Shown: positions 63,409 through 64,000 of the stretch, one piece after another
How the letters are laid out: the number at the start of each line of letters is the position of its first letter
Position numbering within the stretch: the first letter of the stretch is position 1
Source: Mesostigma viride
Taxonomy: Eukaryota > Streptophyta > Mesostigmatophyceae > Mesostigmatales > Mesostigmataceae
Reading direction: 5' to 3'
Assembly: GCA_009746045.1 (NCBI GenBank)
Contig: RPFO01002078.1
Span: forward strand, 700,209-764,208
DNA length: 64,000 nucleotides
Made by a program: the position numbers and the translations under genes
Notes under the pieces: model-generated
Database searches by the model: none
Told to the model about the DNA's origin: nothing
The model's input: the letters and a program-made list of their open reading frames with translations, nothing else

Positions 63409-63460
63409 CTGCCAGCGCGGCATGTTGTTGTTGAAGCGGTCCATAAAGGGGAAGACATCC
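63409..63460 (-). pseudogene. PDE exon 10-like copy, truncated (second copy)
   Basis: 52 nt of the exon 10 3' part (PFMDRFNNNMPRW region). The expected gtaagt donor is altered (ggaagtggg). Confidence 0.6.
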
Positions 63461-63511
63461 AACTCTTACCTCCTGGTCTAATAATAGTCATGCCTGGCCC
63501 CACCCACTTAC

Positions 63512-63585
63512 CTGCGAGCGCGGCACATTGTTGTTGAAGCGGTCCATGAAGGGGGAGACATTCAGGTTAGCTTCTCGTTCCGCAT
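63512..63585 (-). CDS. PDE copy B, exon 10 equivalent
   Basis: 74 nt: DAEREANLNVSPFMDRFNNN, then VPRSQ with a strong gtaagt donor. In copy A the exon seems to run four bases further (gtgg). With the gtaagt donor the join to exon 11 is out of phase, so either another donor is used or copy B is not functional. Confidence 0.7.
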
Positions 63586-63907
63586 CTGCGTGCAAAAGTA
63601 ACGCGTGGCAGGCAGGAGTCGGGCGGTTGTGAGGTTCAAGCTCCGAGATAAGAGAGCCAGCAAGAAAAGCAAAACGGAAGGCCTTGCTTGGAAAGACCTG
63701 CTCCAGCCTGGCTACACAGGAATTTTTAGGAGCCCCACTGTCAGAGAGAGCAAGTACTTTTTAATTATTCTCTGTTTAATTAAATTCATGGATCTGCTTA
63801 TCTTTATTAGAGGACCCAAATTTGGGAGGTTGTTTCCTTACCTGGTAAGCAAAGACTCCTCATTATTAGGCATTTCCTAACCTGCCCACGAGCGCAACCA
63901 CGCTCAC

Positions 63908-63981
63908 CTCCTTGCTTGTACCACTCCTCTGTCACGCGACGCGACCACTCTTGGTGGACGTGCAGCGGCTTGGCGGCATGC
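63908..63981 (-). CDS. PDE copy B, exon 9 equivalent
   Basis: 74 nt, same length as exon 9 of copy A, reading HAAKPLHVHQEWSRRVTEEW then YKQG, with tgcag acceptor and gtgagc donor. It includes part of the catalytic site. Upstream exons lie beyond the window. Confidence 0.8.
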
Positions 63982-64000
63982 CTGCACATCGAGACGTAAA

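Overview
The window reads as nuclear DNA of a eukaryotic green alga or close relative. It carries an intron-rich membrane cyclic-nucleotide phosphodiesterase gene with GT..AG introns, very long tetranucleotide microsatellites, several retroelement families, and two integrated viruses of the Polinton-like virus (PLV) type. The exact host is not identifiable from sequence alone; similarity to chlorophyte PDE architecture and to PLVs of algae is the basis of the guess.

Layout. 1-1783: host DNA with a 71-bp tandem repeat and no gene I can support. 1784-5732: the right-hand end of a truncated PLV (element 1: capsid C-terminus, small protein, adhesin, two unknown proteins, diverged right terminal repeat). 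5733-25230: a full-length 19.5-kb PLV (element 2) in the same orientation, joined to element 1 end to end. It has 731-bp terminal inverted repeats, a leftward block (primase-helicase, tyrosine recombinase, AT-hook protein, packaging ATPase, coiled-coil protein) and a rightward block (fibre-like protein, unknowns, penton, small basic/hydrophobic protein, major capsid protein, adhesin, small proteins). A short TATA motif lies just upstream of most start codons. The capsid and adhesin genes of element 2 each carry one frameshift, so the copy is either decaying or uses recoding.

25231-31135: a tRNA-like fragment and a self-nested cluster of 5'-truncated LINE copies, with a copia-type Gag ORF and a direct duplication. 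31136-34289: mostly non-coding. 34290-51009: a twelve-exon gene (1105 codons plus stop) for a two-transmembrane receptor with an extracellular sensor region and a cytoplasmic class I PDE domain; its introns hold (GGGA)n, a 1.9-kb CCTA/CCTG/CCCG mosaic array, 15-bp, 27-bp and 30-bp minisatellites. 52404-58975: ORF1-only LINE-type elements plus a 0.9-kb (GGAT)n array. 59445-63981: the 3' exons of a second, inverted PDE copy, with a Penelope-like retroelement in its last intron, two exons of another gene inside it, and a triplicated exon 10.

How it works together: in element 2 the primase-helicase would replicate the genome, the tyrosine recombinase would integrate it, the FtsK/HerA-type ATPase would package it, penton and major capsid proteins would build the shell, and the Ig-like/lectin adhesin and fibre-like protein are candidates for host attachment. 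The PDE would turn an external signal into cAMP/cGMP breakdown.
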